64,000 nucleotides of DNA from Phocoena phocoena (GCF_963924675.1 NC_089236.1:28791319-28855318), one strand, 5' to 3'; numbered from the stretch's first letter, positions 25,441 to 38,018 are shown. The notes: a model not told the origin generated them from the sequence alone. Made by a program: numbers and translations.

Positions 25441-25452
25441 AATGAGAATGAG

Positions 25453-26250
25453 ATCGAATCTGAATGAGATCCTTGCTGGATAGAGTAATCTTGGTTGTAG
25501 ATTTTTTCCCTTTCATCACTTTAAATATGTCCTGCCACACCCTTGTGGCTTGCAGAGTTTCTGCTGAAAGATCAGCTGTTAACCTTATGGGGATTCCCTT
25601 GTATGATATTTACTGCTTTACTTGCTGCTTTTAATATTTTTTCTTTGTATTTAATTTTTGATAGTTTGATTAATATGTGTCTTGGTATGTTTCTACTTGA
25701 ATTTATCCTGTATGGCACTCTGTTATTCCTGGACCTGATTGACTGTTTCCTTTCCCATATTAGGGAAGTTTTCAACTATAAAATCTTTCAGTCCCTTTTT
25801 TTTTTGTCTCTTCTTCATCTGGGTACCCTATGATTCTAACGTTGGTGCCTTTAATTGCTGTCCCAGAGGTCTCTGAGACTGTCCTCAACTATTTTCATTC
25901 TTTTTTTTTTCTTTTTTCTGCTCTGCAGTAGTTATTTCCTTTCTTTTATCTTTCAGGTCACTTATCCTTTCTTCTGCCTGTTATTCTGCTATTGATTCCT
26001 TCAGAAGAATTTTTAATTTCATTCATTGTATTGTGTAGTTCATCACTGTTTGTTTGCTGTTTAGTTCCTCTAGGTCCTTGTTAAACGTTTTTGTATTTTC
26101 TTCATTTCATTTCCAAGATTTTGGATTATCTTTACTATCATTACTCTGAATTCTTTTTACAGGTAGACTGCCTATTTCCTATTCATTTGTTTGGTCTACT
26201 GGGTTTTTAACTTGCTCCTTCATCTGCTGTGTATTTCTCTGTCTTGTCAT
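25453..26250 (-). pseudogene. L1-B ORF1 remnant
   Basis: ORF1 encodes the L1 RNA-binding protein. The start codon corresponds to plus cat at 26248-26250. Segments matching the coiled-coil and RNA-binding parts of the other copies follow, with frameshifts. The last part is lost at the 25440-25453 deletion junction. Confidence 0.8.
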
Positions 26251-26905
26251 TTTGCTTAACTTACTGTGTTTGGGTCTCCTTTTAACAGGTTGCAAGTTCG
26301 TAGTTCCTGTTGTTTTTGGTGTCTACCCCCAGTGGGTAAGGTTGGTTCAGTGGGTTGTTTAGGTTTCCAGGTGGAGGGAACTTCCTGTGTTCTGGTGGAT
26401 GTGGCTGGATCTTGTCTTTCTAGTGTGCAGGACCATGTCCAGTCGTGTGTTTTGGGGTGTCTGTTACTTTATTATGATTTTAGGCAACCTCTCTGCTAAT
26501 GGGTGGGGTTGTGTTCCTGTCTTTCTAGTTGTTTGCTGTAGGGTACCCAGCACTGTAGCTTGCTGGTCGTAGAGTGGAGCTGGGTCTTTGCATTGAGGTG
26601 GAGATCTCTGAGAGAGCTTTTGCCTTTTGATATTACGTGGGACTAGGACGTCTCTGGTGCACAAATGTCCTGAACTCGGCTCTCCCCCATGAGAGGATCA
26701 GGCCTGACACCCGGCCAGAGCACCAAGATGCTGTCAGCCACACAGCCAGCTATGTGGGTAGTTTCTTGTCTTTTGGGAAGTCTGAGGTCTTCTGCCAGCA
26801 TTCAGTAGGTGTTCTGCAGGAGATATTCTTCATGTAGATGTATTTTTGATGTATTTTTCGGAAAGAATGTGATCTCCATGTCTTACTCCTCTGCCATCTT
26901 GAAGC

Positions 26906-27199
26906 TATCCCACCCATGTGTATTTAGAAGAATACCAAAACACCTGTTTTTGATGGATGCTATAAAACTGTCCAAAACCACATTTCTAGCTCTATCCTCA
27001 CCTAAAATCTACTAGTGTATGTGCTCTTCGCACACTTATTATTGATTTGTATTCCTATTTCTTACACTGTTTTAATTATTTCTTTGCCTTGTAAACACCA
27101 CTTAAATATGTCAAAGGCATTTTTTTCATAGACTAGTTGAAATGCTTCATGGAGATATACTTTCGTGTCCCCAACATAAGGAAATAATTTAATCCTGTG
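26906..27199. other. Short AT-rich spacer
   Basis: No feature was recognised between L1-B and the L2 fragment. Confidence 0.5.
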
Positions 27200-27345
27200 T
27201 CTACTTTCTAACCCATTAGAATGTAAACGTCATGATAAGAAAGAGCAGATGCCTTATTCACAATTTTACTTGTAATGCCTAGTGTTGAGATTAGGACAGT
27301 GTTGGCCTCCAATAACTCTTTTGTTGAATGAATGAATGCTTGCAA
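27200..27345 (+). repeat. L2 LINE 3' end
   Basis: The series cattagaatgtaaacgtcatg, cagatgccttattcac and a tail ttttgttgaatgaatgaatg follow the L2 3' terminus, forward. Confidence 0.7.
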
Positions 27346-27509
27346 GGTTGATGAAAGAATAAATGATTAATGAATTCGTTTTTTTTATTGTGTATATAAG
27401 AATGAAAACTTTAAAATAGCACCAAATCAAGTTAAATTAAGCCTTTATATATATACATATTTAATATATAAAGCTTTTAATATATATATTTAATTAATAT
27501 ATGTATTTT
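27346..27509. repeat. AT-rich low-complexity tract
   Basis: Repeated tatata and ttaatatata words at 27446-27500 lie directly before the 3' end of L1-A. Confidence 0.7.
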
Positions 27510-29251
27510 AAAATTTATTCATTTATTTATTTTCATTGCCACATTTGTTTTGTAGTACAGTTGATTTACAATATAGTGTTAGTTTCAGGTTTAGAGCAAA
27601 GAGATCCAATTAAACCTATATAGATATATCTTCTCTTTTTCAGATTCTTTTATCATATAGGTTATTACAAAACCTTGAGTATAGTTCGTGTGCTGTACAG
27701 TAAGTCCTTTTTGCTTATCTATTTTACACATAATAGTGTGTATATATTAATCTCAAATTCCTAACTTATCCCTCCCCACACTTTCCCCTTTGGTAACCAT
27801 AAGTTTGTTTTCTCTGTGTGTGAGTCAATATATGTTTTATAAATAAGACAATTTGGATCATTTTCCCCCTAGATTCCATATGTAAGCATTATCATATGAT
27901 ATTTGTCTTTGTTGGCCTGACTTCACTTAGTATGATAATCTCTAGGTCTCTCCATATTGATGCAAATGCCATTATTTCATTCCTTTTTAATGGCTGAATA
28001 ATATTCTATTGTGTATATATACAATATTTTCTTTATCCATTAATCTGTCTATGAACAGTTAGGTTGTTTCCATGTCTTGGCTATTCTGAATAGTGCTTCT
28101 ATGAACATTGGGGTGTGTGTATCTTTTTGAATTATAGTTTTCTCTGGATATATGTCCAAGAGTGAGATCCCTGGATCACATGGTAATTTTATTTTTAGTT
28201 TTTTTAAGGAAACTCCATAGTGTTCCCCATAGTGTCTGTACCAATTTACATTCCCACCAACAATGTAGGAGAATTCTTTTTTCTCCATGCCCTCTCCAGA
28301 ATTTATTTGTAGACTGTTTGATAATGGCCATCATCACTGTGTGAAGTGATACCTCATTGTAGTTTTAAATTGCATGTCTCTAATAATTAGTGAAGTTTAA
28401 CATTGTTTCATGTACCTGTTTGCCATCTGTATGACTTCTTTGGAGAAATGTCTATTTAGATCTTCTGCCCATTTTTTGATTGGGTTGTTTGCTTTCTTGA
28501 TAGTGAGCTATATGAGCCGTTTGTATATTTTGGAAATGAATCTCTTGTTTGCCACATTATTTGCAAAACTTTTCTCCCATTCTGTATGTTGTGTTTTTGT
28601 TTTGTTTATGGTTTCCTTTGCTGTGCAAAAGGTGTTAAGTTTCATTAGGTCCAATTTGTTTGCTTTTGTTTTTATTTCCATTATTCTAGGTGACAGATCC
28701 AAAATTATATTGCTGCAATTTATTTTGAAGTGTGTTCTGCCTATATTTTCCGCTAAGGGTTTTATAGTGTCTGGCCTTACATTTAGGTCTTTAATCCATT
28801 TTGAGTTTATTTTTGTGTATTGTGTTAGGGAGTGTTATAATTTCATTCTTTTACATGTAGCTGTCCAGTTTTCCCAGCCCCACTTATTGAAGAGACTGTC
28901 TTTTCTCCATTGTATATTCTTGCCTCCTTTATCACAGATAAGGTGACCATATGTGCGTGGGTTTATCTCTGGGCTTTCTATCCTGTTCCATTGATCTATA
29001 TTTCTGTTTTTGTGCCAGTACCATACTGTCTTGATTATTGTAGCTTTGTTGCATAGTCTGAAGTCAGTGAGCCTGATTCCTTCAACTCTGTTTTTCTTTC
29101 TCAAGATTGGTTTGGCTATTCAAGGTCTTTTATGCTTCCATACCAATTGTGATTTTTTTTTTTTTTTTGCTCTAGTTCTGTAAAAAAGGCGACTGGTAAT
29201 TTGATAGGGAATGCATTGAATCTGTAGATTGCCTTGGGTAGTATAGTCATT
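27510..29251 (-). mobile_element. L1-A, 3' portion (older artiodactyl-type L1)
   Basis: The inverted 3' UTR (tacagttgatttacaatata at 27557-27576, then gttagtttcaggtttagagc) differs from the L1-1/B/C/D type and resembles the older L1 shared with ruminants. ORF2 follows in reverse, including the carboxy-terminal zone, and stops at agtatagtcatt (29240-29251). The sequence resumes at 38188 with agtagagtcatt and continues the same ORF2 in the same orientation. An 8.9-kb block therefore split L1-A and duplicated 12 bases (11 of 12 identical). Confidence 0.85.
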
Positions 29252-29272
29252 ATTTTTTAACAAAACACTTTT

Positions 29273-29476
29273 TTTTTTTTTTTTGTGGTACACAGGTCTC
29301 TCACCACTGTGGCCTCTCCCATTGTGAAGCATAGGCTCCGGGCACACAGGCCCAGCGGCCATGGCCCATGGGCCTAGCCATTCCATGGCATGTGGAATCT
29401 TCCCAGACTGGGGCACGAACTTGTGTCCCCTGCATCGGCAGGTGGACTCTCAACCACTGCACCACCAGGGAAGCCC
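29273..29476 (-). mobile_element. CHR-2-type SINE
   Basis: A reverse copy with the 14-bp duplication aacaaaacactttt at 29259-29272 and 29477-29490. It inserted next to the terminal A-tract of the composite L1 insertion and is therefore younger than it. Confidence 0.95.
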
Positions 29477-30869
29477 AACAAAACACTTTTATTGAGAAAT
29501 AATCCATATACCATTCAGCTCACTCATTTAAAGTGTACAATTCAATGGTTTTTGGTATATTCTCAGACTTGGGCACCTTGATGACCGTCTAATTTTAGAA
29601 TATTTTCATCACCCCAAAAGAAACTCCATTAGCACATTAGCAGTCATTTCTCCTTTCTCCCAGCCCACCAGCCTTTGGCAACCACTAATCTGCTTTCTGC
29701 CTCTGTAGATTTTCCTATTCTAGACATTTCATATAAATGTAATCTTACAATATGTGATCTTTGGTGACTGGCTTCTTTCACTTATCATAACATTTTCAGG
29801 GTTCATCCATGTTGTGACAGGTATCAGTACTTTATTCCTTCTATGGCTAAATATCCCAACAAAGTTTATTTATCTCTTCCTCAGTTGATGGACATCTAGG
29901 TTGTTTCTACTTTTTGGCTGTTATGAATAATTCTGCTTTGAACATTTGTGTACATGTTTTCATTTGAATGCCTGTTTTCAATTCTCTTGGCTATATGCCT
30001 AGGAGTGCTTTTGCTAAGTCATATGGAAACTCTATGTTTAGCATTTAAAGAAATTCCCAAGTTGTTTTCCAATATGGCTATATCATTTTACATTTTACCT
30101 ACCAGCGGTGTATGTGTATCAATTTCTCCATATCTTCACCAACAGTTCTTACTGTTTGCCTTTTTTATTATAGCCATCATAGTCAGTATGAACTGGTATC
30201 TCATTGTGGTTTTGATTTACATTTCCTTAGTGTTGAGTATTTTTCCTTGTGCTTATTGGTCATTTGCATATATTCTTTGGAGAAACATCTATTCTGATCA
30301 AAAAAGTCTTTGCCCATTTTTAATTGGTTATTTTTGCATTGTAAGCATTCTTTATGTGTTCTGAATAAAAGCGGAATATTAGATACTTTTCCAGTTATGT
30401 GGATTGTCTTTTCACTTTCTTGATGGTATTGTTTGCAGCACAAAAGTTTAAAGTTTTAATGTATTCCAATTTACTGATATTTTTGTTACCTGTGGATTTG
30501 GAGTTCTATTGAGTAATCATTGTTTAACCCAATGTCACAAAGATTTATTCCTAAGTTTTCTTCTAAGAGTTTTGTAATTTAAATGCTTACATTTAGCTTT
30601 ATAATCTATTTAAAGTTAATTTTGTTGTGTGATGTAAGGAAGATACAAAACTTCATTCTTTTCCATGTGGATACTCAGTTTTCCCTGCATCATCTGCTAA
30701 CAGACAATTCTTTTCCATTTTATTGTCTTGGCAACCTTATTGAAAATTAACTGTCCATAAATATGCGGGTTTATTTCTGTAGTCTCATTGTTATTTCATT
30801 TATTTATATGTCTAACCTTGTACATATACAGTCTTGATTACTGTAGCTCTGTAGTGAGATTTAATTGTA
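29477..30869 (-). mobile_element. Older L1M segment (inverted 3' UTR and ORF2 end)
   Basis: The plus strand reads through an L1M-type 3' UTR in reverse (acaattcaatggtttttggt at 29537-29556; ccaccagcctttggcaaccac at 29666) into the ORF2 carboxy-terminal zone. This subfamily is older than L1-A, yet it lies inside L1-A, which fits arrival as passenger sequence of L1-C. It stops abruptly at 30869, where the L1-C A-tail begins. No intact frame remains. Confidence 0.85.
29488..29493 (-). promoter_or_regulatory. Polyadenylation signal AATAAA of the L1M segment
   Basis: Plus tttatt is AATAAA on the minus strand. Before the SINE arrived, the A-tract began about 11 bases downstream, the normal spacing for cleavage and polyadenylation. 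This is the probable end of the transduced transcript. Confidence 0.65.
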
Positions 30870-31229
30870 TTTTTTTAGCATCTTTGTTGGAGTATAATTG
30901 CTTTACAATGGTATGTTAGTTTCCACTGTATCACAAAGTGAATCAGCTATACATATAAACATATCCCCATGTCCCCTCCCTCTTGCATCTCCCTCCCACC
31001 CTCCTGATCCTACCTCTCTAGGTGGTCACAAAGCACTAAGCTGATCTCCTTGTGCTATGTGGCTGCTTCCCAGTAGCTATCTATTTTACATTTGTTAGTG
31101 TATATATGTCAATGTTACTCTCTTGTTTTGTCTCAGCTTATCCTTCTCCCTCCAATGTCCTCAAGTCCATTCTCTACCTCTGCATCTTTATCTTATCCTG
31201 CCTCTAGGTTCTTCAGAACTTTTTTTTTT

Positions 31230-34200
31230 TTAGATTCCATATATATGTGTTAGCATACGGTATTTGTTTTTCTCTTTCTGACTTACTTCACTCTGTACGA
31301 CAGACTATAGGTCCATCCACCTCACTACAAATAATTCAATTTCAGTTCTTTTTATGGCTGAGTAATATTCCATTGTATATATGTGCCACATCTTTATCCA
31401 TTCATCTGACGATAGACAGTTAGATTGCTTCCATGTCCTGGCTATTGCAAATACAGCTGCAATGAACACTGTGATACATGTCTCTTTTTAAATTATGGTT
31501 TTCTCCAGGTAGATGCCCACAAGTGGGATTGCTAGGTCATATGGTAGTTCTACTTTTAGATTTTTAAGGAAAGTCCATAATGTTCTCCATAGTGGCTGTA
31601 TCAATTTACATTCCCTCCAGCAGTGCAAGAGGGTTCCCTTTTCTCCACACCCTCTCCAGCATTTGTTGTTTGTAGATTTTTTGATGATGGCCATTCTGAC
31701 TGGTGTTAGGTGATACCTCATTGTAATTTTGAGTTACATTTCTCTAATGATTAGTGATGTTGAGCATCTTTTCACGTGTTTGTTGGCAATCTATATATCT
31801 TCTTTGGAGAAATGTCTATTTACGTCTTCTGCCCATTTTTGGACTAGCTGTTTTTTTTTGATATTGAGCTGCATGAGCTGCCTGTATATTTTGGAGATTA
31901 ATCCCTTGTCACTTGCTTCTTTTGCAAATATTTTCTCCCATTCTGAAGGTTGTCTTTTCATCTTGTTTATGGTTTCCTTTGCTGTGTGAAAGCTTTTAAG
32001 TTTCTTTAGGTCCCACTTGTTTATTTTTGTTTTTATTTTATTTCCATTTCTCTAGGAGGTGGGTCAAAAAAGATGTTGTGATGTATGGCATAGAGTATTC
32101 TGCCTATGTTTTCCTCTAATAGTTTAATAGTGTCTGGCCTTACGTTTATATTTTTAATCCATTTTGAGTTTATTTTTTTGTATGGTGTTAGGGAGTGTTC
32201 CAATTTCATTCCTTTACATGTACCTGTCCAGTTTTCTCAGCACCACTTATTGAAGAGGTTGTCTTTCTCTATTGTATATTCCTGCCTCCTTTATCAAAGA
32301 TAAGGTGTCCGTATGTTCAGTGGTTTTTCTCTGGGCTTTCTGTCCTGTTCCATTGATCTATATTTCTTTTTTTGTGCTAGTACCAAACTGTCTTGGTTAT
32401 TGTAGCTTTGTAGTATAGTGTGAAGTCAGGGAGCCTGATTCCTCCAGCTCTGTTTTTCTTTCTCAAAATTTTTTTTGGCTATTAAGTGTGTTTTTTGTTT
32501 CCATACAAATTGTAAATGTTTTGATGTAGTTCTGTTAAAAAGGCCATTGGTCGTTTGATAGGGATTGCATTGAATCTGTAGATTGCTTTGATAGTCTGTA
32601 GATAGTCATTTTCACAATGTTGATTGCTCCAGTCCAAGAACATGGTATGTCTCTCAATCTGTTTGTATCATCTTTAATTTCTTTCATCAGTGTCTTATAG
32701 TTTTCTGTGTACAGGTCTTTTGTCTCCTTAGGTAGGTTTATTCCTAGGTATTTTATTCTTTTGTTGCAGTGGTAAATGGGAGTGTTTCCTGAATTCCTGT
32801 TTCAGATTTTTCATCATTAGTGTATAGGAATGCAAGAGATTTCTATACATTAATTTTGTATCCTGGTACTTTACCAAATTCATTGAGTAGCTTTAATAGA
32901 TTTCTGGTAGCATCTTTAGGATTCTCTATATGTAGTATCATGTCATCTGCAAACAGTGACAATTTTACTTCTTCTTTTCCAATTTGGATTCCTTTTATTT
33001 ATTTTTCTTCTGTGATTGCTGTGGCTAAAACTTCCAAAACGATGTAAAATAATAGGGTTGACAGTGGGCAACCTTGTCTTGTCCCTGATCTTGGTGGAAA
33101 TGGTTTCATTTTTTCCCCATTGAGAACAATGCTGGCTGTGGGTTTGTCATATATAACCTTTTTTATGTTGAGGTAACTTCCCTCTAAGCCTACTTTTTGG
33201 AGGTTTTTTATCATAAATGGGTGTTGACTTTTTTCAAAACCTTTTTCTGCATCTATTGAGATTATCATGTGGTTTTTATCCTTCAGTTTTTTTATATGGT
33301 GTATCACATTGATTGATTTGCATATATTGAAGAATCTTTGCATTCCTGGATAAATCCCAGTTGATCATGGTGTGTGATCCTTTTACTGTGCTGTTGGGTT
33401 CTGTTTGCTTGTATTTTGTTGAGGATTATTGCATCTATATTCATCAGTGATATTGGCCTGTAGTTTTCTTTCTTTGTGACATCTTTGTCTGGTTTTGGTA
33501 TCAGAGTGATGGTGGCCTCAGAGAATGTTTTTGGGTGTGTTCATCCCTCTGCTATATTTTGGAAGAGTTTGAGAAGTATGGGTGTTAGCTCTTCTCTAAA
33601 TGTTTGGTGGAATTTGCCTGTGAAGCCATCTGGTCATGGGCTTGCTCTTTGGGAGATTTTTAAACTCACTTTCAATTTCAATGGTTGTGATTTGTCTGTT
33701 TATATTTTCCATTTCTTCCTGGTTCAGTCTCAGAAGGTTGTGCTTTTCTAAGAATTTGTCCATTTTTTCCAGGTGTCCATTTTATTGGCATATAGTTGCC
33801 TGTAGTAATATCTCATGGTCCTTTGTATTTCTGCAGTGTCATTTGTTACTTCTACTTTTTCATTTCTAAATTCTGTTGGTTTGAGTCTTCTCCCTTTTTT
33901 CTCTTGATGAGTCTGGCTAATGGTTTAGCAATTTTTTAATATTCTTTAAGAACCAGCTTTTAGTTTTCTTGATCTTTATCATTTTCTTCATTTCGTTTTC
34001 ATTTATTTCTGATCTGATTTTTATGATTTCTTTCTTTCTGCTAACTTTGTTTTTTTTGTTGTTGTTGTTCTTCTTCTTTCTCTAATTGTTTTAGGTGTAA
34101 ATTTAGGTTGTTTATTTGATATTTTTCTTGTTTCTTGAGGTAGGGTTGTATTACTATAAACTTCCCTCTAGAACTGCTTTTGCGGCTTCCCATAGGTTTT

Positions 34201-35253
34201 CAGTCATCATGTTTTCATTGTCATTTTTTCTTCATATTTTTCGATTTCTTCTGTGATCTCTTGGTTATTTAGTAGCATATTGTTTAGTCTCCATGTGTTT
34301 GCATTTTTTACAGTTTTTCCAGGAATTGATATCTAGTCTCATAGTGTTGTGGTCAGAAGAGATACTTGATAAGATTTCAGTTTTCTTAAATTTAACAAGG
34401 CTTGATTTGTGACTGATATCGTCTATCCAGGAGAATGTTCTAGGAGCAGTTGAGAAGAAAGTGTATGCTGTTGGTTTTGGATGGAATGTCCTATAAATAT
34501 CAATTAAGCCCATCTTATTTAATTTGTTATTTAAAGCTAGTTTTTCCTTATTTATTTTCATTTTGGATGGTCTCTGCATTCGTAAAAGTGGGGAATTAAC
34601 GTCCCATACTATTACTGTATTAGTGTCAGTTTTTCCTTTTATGGCTGTTAGCATTTGCCTTATGTATTGAAGTGCTCCTATGTTGGGTGCATATACATTT
34701 ACAATTGTTACATCTTCTTGGATTGATCCCTTGATCATTATGTAGTGTTCTTCTTTGTCTCTTGTAATAGTCTTATATTTTATTTTATTTTTTTTTGTAG
34801 TACGCAGGCCTCTCACTGTTGTGGTCTCTTCTGTTGCGGAGCACAGGCTCCAGACGTACAGGCTCAGCAGCCATGGCTCACAGGCGCAGCTGCTCCGTGG
34901 CATGTGAGATCTTCCCGGACTGGGGCATGAACCCATGTCCCCTGCATCGATAGGAGGACTCTCAATCACTGCGCCACCAGGGAAGCCCATAATAGTCTTA
35001 TTTTAAAGTCTATTTTGTCTGATATGAGAATTGTTACTCAAGCTTTCTCTTGATTTCCATTTGCATGGAATATCTTTTTCCATCCCCTCACTTTCATTGT
35101 GTATGTGTCCCTAGGTCTGAAGTGGGTATCTTGTAAGCAGCATATATACAGGTCTTGTTTTTGTGTCCATTCAGCCAGTCTATGCCTTTTGGTTGGAGCA
35201 TTTAATCCATTTATATTTATGGTAATTATCAATATGTATATTCCTCTTACCAT
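31230..35253 (-). pseudogene. L1-C ORF2 pseudogene
   Basis: ORF2 normally supplies endonuclease and reverse transcriptase. The start Met at 35251-35253 precedes an amino end reading ILIITININGLNAPTKRHR. The endonuclease continues to 34265 with the conserved SDHN motif. The catalytic FADD motif of the reverse transcriptase is at about 32930-32965. The stop is at 31230-31232. A SINE at 34777-34988 breaks the endonuclease, and further frameshifts follow. The 241-codon frame at 34265-34990 is part SINE and part endonuclease, the longest open frame in the window. Confidence 0.9.
34777..34988 (-). mobile_element. CHR-2-type SINE in L1-C endonuclease
   Basis: A reverse copy (plus strand T-run first) flanked by taatagtcttat at 34765-34776 and 34990-35001. 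Read on the minus strand it has the same orientation as L1-C. Confidence 0.94.
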
Positions 35254-35312
35254 TTTCTTAATTTGTTTTGGGTATGCTTTTGTAGGTCTTTTCCTTCTCT
35301 TGTGTTCCCTGC

Positions 35313-36206
35313 CTAGAGAAGTTCCTTTAGCATTTGCTGTGAAACTTTTTTTGTGGTGCTGATTTCTCTTAACTTTCACTTATCTGTAAAGCTTTTGATT
35401 TCTCCATGAAATCTGAATGAGAACTTTGCTTGGTAGGGTAATCTTTGTTGTAGTTTTTACCCTTTCATCATTTTAAATATTCCTGTTACTCTCTTATGGC
35501 TTGTAGAGTTTCTGCTGAAAGATAAGCTGTTAACTCCATGGGTATTCCTTTCTATGTTATTTGTTGCCTTTCCCTTGCTTCTTTTAGTATTTTTTTCTTT
35601 ATATTTAATTTTTGATAGTTTGATTAGTATGCGTCTTGGTGTGTTTCTCCTTGTTTTTCTCCTGTAAGTGATTCTCTGAGACTTCTGGGCTTGAATGACT
35701 ATTTCCTTTCCCATATTAGGGAAGTTTTCAACTATAATCTCTTCAAAAATTTTCTCTGTCCCTTTCTTTACCTCTTCATCTTCTGGGACCCCTATCATTC
35801 GAATGTTGGTGCATTTAATATTGTCCCAGAAGTCTCTGAGACTCTCCTCAATTCTTTTCATTCTTTGTTCTTTATTCTGCTCTGTGGTAGTTATTTTCAT
35901 TATTTTATCTTCCTGGTCACATATCCTTTATTCTGCCTCAGTTATTCTGCTATTGATTCCTCCTAGGGAAATTTCAATTTCATTTATTTTGTTGTTCATC
36001 ATTGGGTTTTTTTGCTCTTTAGTTCTTCTAGGTCTTTGTAAATGTTTCTTATATTTTCTCCATTATATTTCCAAGATTTTGGATCATCTTTACTCTCATT
36101 ACTGTAAAATCTCATTCAGGTAGACTGCCTATTTCCTCCTCATTTGTTTGTTCTGGTGGGTTTTTACCTTGTTCCTTCATCTGCAGTGAATTTTCTATGT
36201 TCTCAT
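35313..36206 (-). pseudogene. L1-C ORF1 pseudogene
   Basis: The start codon is plus cat at 36204-36206 and the stop is plus cta at 35313-35315, about 297 codons of span, somewhat short for the family. A 147-codon open part (35457-35900) covers the RNA-recognition region (CTNIRMIGVPEDEE) and then shifts frame after IKYKEK, so the carboxy-terminal domain is read out of frame. Other shifts lie upstream. It is not a functional RNA-binding protein. Confidence 0.88.
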
Positions 36207-36706
36207 TTTGCACAACTTACTGTGCTTAGTGTCTCCTTTTCACAGGCTACAGGTTTGTAGTTCCTGTTGTGTTTGGTGTCTGCCTCCAGTGGGTAAAGTT
36301 CTTTTAGTGTGTTTTGTAGGCTTCCTGGTGGAGGGGACTGGTGCATGTGTTCTGGTGAGTGGGTTTGGATCTTTTCTCTCTGGTGGGCAGGGATGCATCT
36401 GGTGGTGTGTTTTGAGTTGTCTGTGAACTTAGTATGATTTCAGGTAGCCTCTCTGCTAATGAATGAGGTTGTGTTCCTCTCTTGCTAGTTGTTTGGCATA
36501 GGGCATCCAGCACTTGAGCTTGCTGGCCATTGGGTAGAGCTGGGTCTTAGCTTTGAGATGAAGATCTCTGGAAGATCTCTCACTGGTTGATATTACATGG
36601 TGTTGCGAGGTCTGTTGTGGTCTAGTTTCCTGATCTCAGCTCTCCCACCTCAGAGGCTCAGGCCTGACACCCAGCTGGAGCAACAAGACCCTGTCAGTCA
36701 CATAGC

Positions 36707-36771
36707 TCAGAAGAAAAGTGAGAAAAATAGAAAGAAAGAAAGACAGAAAGAAAGAAAGAAAGAAAGAAAGA
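36707..36771 (-). promoter_or_regulatory. Predicted splice acceptor with (TTTC)n tract in L1-C 5' UTR
   Basis: On the minus strand a long pyrimidine tract made of TTTC repeats (plus GAAA repeats, about 36728-36771) leads to ttttcttctgAG, with the AG at 36707-36706. The acceptor side matches the deletion edge of L1-B. The repeat itself forms the polypyrimidine tract. Confidence 0.6.
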
Positions 36772-38018
36772 AATGAAAAGTTGTTAAAATTAAAAGAATA
36801 TTATTAAAATTAAAAAAATATTAAATAGTAATAAAAAAAAAGAAGAGAGAAACCAGACCAATAAACAAATCCAGCAATCATAACAGACACTAAAAACTAA
36901 TCTATGACAAACATATAAATCAGAAACTAGTCAGTCACATACAGCAAACCCCAAGTCCACTGTTGCTCCCAATGTCCACTGCCTCAATTTTGGGATCGTT
37001 CATTGTCTATTCAGTCATTCCACAGGTGCAGCATACATCAAGTTGATTGTGGAGATTTAATCCACTGCTCCTGAGGCTGTATGGGTAAATTTCCCATTCT
37101 CTTCTTTGATTGCACAACTCCTCGGGTTCAGTTGTGGTTTTGGTCCCACCTCAGCATGTAGGTCGCCCTCAGGCATCTGTTCCCCACCCAGACAGAAGGG
37201 AGGGTTAAAACAGCAGCTGATTGCAGGGCTCTTGCATGCCCAGGTCTGGGGGATGGAAGGGTATGGTAGTTATAATTGGAATGTGGGGTGAGCCTGTGGC
37301 AGCAGAGACCACCGTGACATTGCAACTGCTTGAGGTGCACTGTTTGTTATCCTCAGGTAGTTGTCTCTGGATCATGGGACCCTGGTATTTGTGACACAGG
37401 CTCCCAGGGATGTGGGGGCTGTGGATAGTGACCTGGGCTTGCCCACAGGATTCGTGGTGGCTGCAGCAGCAGTTTTAGTGTTTCATGCCTGTCTCTGTGG
37501 TCTGAGCTAATAACCATGGCTTGCACCCATTTCTGAAGCTCGTTTAGGTGCTGCTCTGAATCCCCTCTCCTCACACACCCCAACACAATGGTTTCTTGCC
37601 TCTTAGGCAAGTCCAGACCTTAGCCTGGACTCCCGCCTGGCTTGCTGAGGTGCACCAGCCCCTTTCAGGCTGTGTTCACTCAGCCAACCCCAGTCCTCTC
37701 CCTGGGATTTGACTTCCAAAGCCCAAGCCTCAGCTCCCAGCCCCTACCCTCTCTGCTGGGTGAGCAGACAAGCCTCTCAGGCTGGTGAGTGCTGGTTGGC
37801 ACCCATCCTCTGTGTGGGAATCTCTACACTTTTCCCTCTGCACTCATAACTGTGCTCTCTTCTGTGGCTCCAAAGCTTCCTCTCTGCACACCTGTGGTCT
37901 CTGCCAGTGAAGGGGCTTCCTAGTGTGTGGAAACTTTGCCTCCTTCAAAGCTCTCTTCCAGAGGTGCCAGTCCCATCCCTGTTATTTTGTCTCTGTTTTT
38001 TCTTTTTTCTTTTGCCCT

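Larger units (their letters stand above)
22945..26905 (-). mobile_element. L1-B: 5'-complete L1 with two internal deletions
   Basis: The inverted 3' UTR starts near 22957 (tttttattggagtataattg). The element ends near 26905 with the reverse of the L1 5' start (ccatgtcttactcctctgcc, 26877-26896), as in L1-C and L1-D, so the 5' end is present although the copy is only about 4 kb. Two segments are missing. One removes the ORF1 end, the whole endonuclease and part of the reverse transcriptase at about 25440-25453. The other removes 1.3 kb of 5' UTR at 26745/26746 and coincides with an intron-like GT-AG pair in the full-length copies. No clear target duplication was found. Confidence 0.9.

Noticed and set aside
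25440..25453. Second L1-B deletion as another spliced intron
   Set aside because: The edges do not fit GT-AG, and the join contains extra filler motif.
36728..36771. CRISPR-like array from regular repeats
   Set aside because: The unit is a 4-base GAAA microsatellite without spacers, in a mammalian L1.
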